A DNA stretch of 14,315 nt from DAIOHQ01 sp036744635. GTDB taxonomy: Bacteria > Planctomycetota > Phycisphaerae > Tepidisphaerales > Tepidisphaeraceae. Positions 13,971 through 14,315 of the stretch are shown piece after piece; positions within the stretch are counted from its first letter, which is position 1; the number at the start of each line of letters is the position of its first letter. Both the position numbers and the translations under genes were made by a program. The notes below the pieces were generated by a model that saw only the letters and a program-made list of their open reading frames with translations, made no database searches and was not told the origin of the DNA. The stretch spans positions 1 to 14,315 of the forward strand of contig DAIOHQ010000115.1 in NCBI GenBank assembly GCA_036744635.1. The letters are read 5' to 3'.

Positions 13971-14115
13971 CAGGCCATCATCGTTCCTCCGTACGGATGG
14001 GTCGGGGGCAGCCACAACTGCAAGGACACAACGTACTCCGACGCGGTGCCACCCGCTTCAAACCGTGCCTTTCCTGTATTGACCGCAATTCCACTCTCCT
14101 CCTACAGTCCCCATC
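13971..14115. promoter_or_regulatory. Spacer before the aldo/keto reductase gene
   Basis: No gene is seen in this 145-base spacer. TTGACC at 14079-14084 and TACAGT at 14103-14108 are 18 bases apart and resemble a weak -35/-10 pair. Transcription would then begin almost at ATG 14116, giving a leaderless message, so the match may be chance. Confidence 0.2.
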
Positions 14116-14315
14116 ATGAATACGACCAGTCTCCCCCAGCGTCCCCTCGGCCGATCCGGGCTTAGCGTTTCCGCGATTGGCCTGGGCTGCATGGGGATGT
14201 CGGAATTTTATGGCGCCCGCGATGATGCCCAGTCCACCGCGGTCATTCACCGCGCCATCGAGCTGGGGGTGAACTTTCTGGACACGGCCGACATGTATGG
14301 GGTGGGGGATAACGA
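14116..14315 (+). CDS. Aldo/keto reductase, N-terminal part (cut by window end)
   Basis: The first 66 residues are present. They match the start of the aldo/keto reductase superfamily, NAD(P)H-dependent enzymes with a TIM-barrel fold that reduce aldehydes and ketones. Visible features are LGRSGLSVSAIGLGCMGMSE, the helix HRAIELGVNFLDTADMYG, and within it the catalytic Asp of DTADMY with the active-site Tyr. The stretch resembles the YakC/AKR13-like group, often annotated as general aldo/keto reductase. The catalytic Lys and His and the cofactor-binding C-terminal part lie beyond the window. ATG 14116 fits the family's usual start; no strong ribosome binding site is seen. Confidence 0.9.
   Translation, partial: MNTTSLPQRPLGRSGLSVSAIGLGCMGMSEFYGARDDAQSTAVIHRAIELGVNFLDTADMYGVGDN

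Overview
The window looks like chromosomal DNA of a GC-rich bacterium, most plausibly a planctomycete of the Phycisphaerae/Tepidisphaerales type. That placement is an inference. It rests on the GC-rich coding sequence, the two large lipoproteins with planctomycete-like architecture (one with PEGA repeats plus a TolB-like propeller), the many short palindromic and minisatellite repeats scattered through genes and spacers, and the style of the nitrate genes. No rRNA, tRNA or CRISPR array is visible.

Layout. Positions 1-137 hold a possible end of an insertion sequence (1-53) and a heptanucleotide tandem repeat (71-98). A lipoprotein of unknown function follows (138-1337, +). A large inverted repeat (1364-1437) separates it from the convergent nirD. 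The nitrite reductase genes nirD (1460-1849) and nirB (1891-4401) run on the minus strand in the order nirB then nirD. A 417-base divergent spacer (4402-4818) contains a near-consensus sigma-54 promoter. It points into a plus-strand nitrate/nitrite cluster: a formate/nitrite-family channel (4819-5715), a NarK-type nitrate/nitrite MFS transporter (5940-7277), a fused DmsB-DmsC iron-sulfur and membrane-anchor protein (7288-8967), and a cytoplasmic molybdopterin nitrate reductase (8964-11261). A composite inverted repeat (11274-11435) closes this block. Then come a PEGA/PD40 lipoprotein (11514-13550), a small three-helix membrane protein (13626-13970) and the start of an aldo/keto reductase (14116 to the window end).

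How the genes work together: nitrate enters through the MFS carrier and is reduced to nitrite by the Mo-bisMGD enzyme. That enzyme probably draws electrons from the quinol pool through the fused DmsB-DmsC partner. Nitrite is then reduced to ammonium by NADH-dependent NirBD, and the FNT channel can move nitrite in or out. The sigma-54 element suggests nitrogen control, and so an assimilatory role, but cytoplasmic nitrate-to-ammonium respiration cannot be excluded from sequence alone.

The most unusual signal is not a gene. The same 9-base unit, GGAGGG followed by a three-base variant (GTC, GCC or ATC), occurs as short in-frame tandem arrays in three genes and is read in three different frames as SEG, GGA or RRD. 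A second C/G-rich motif occurs twice inside nirB, and a cluster of palindromes is inserted in-frame in the nitrate reductase gene. Together they suggest active spread of short repeats into coding sequence.
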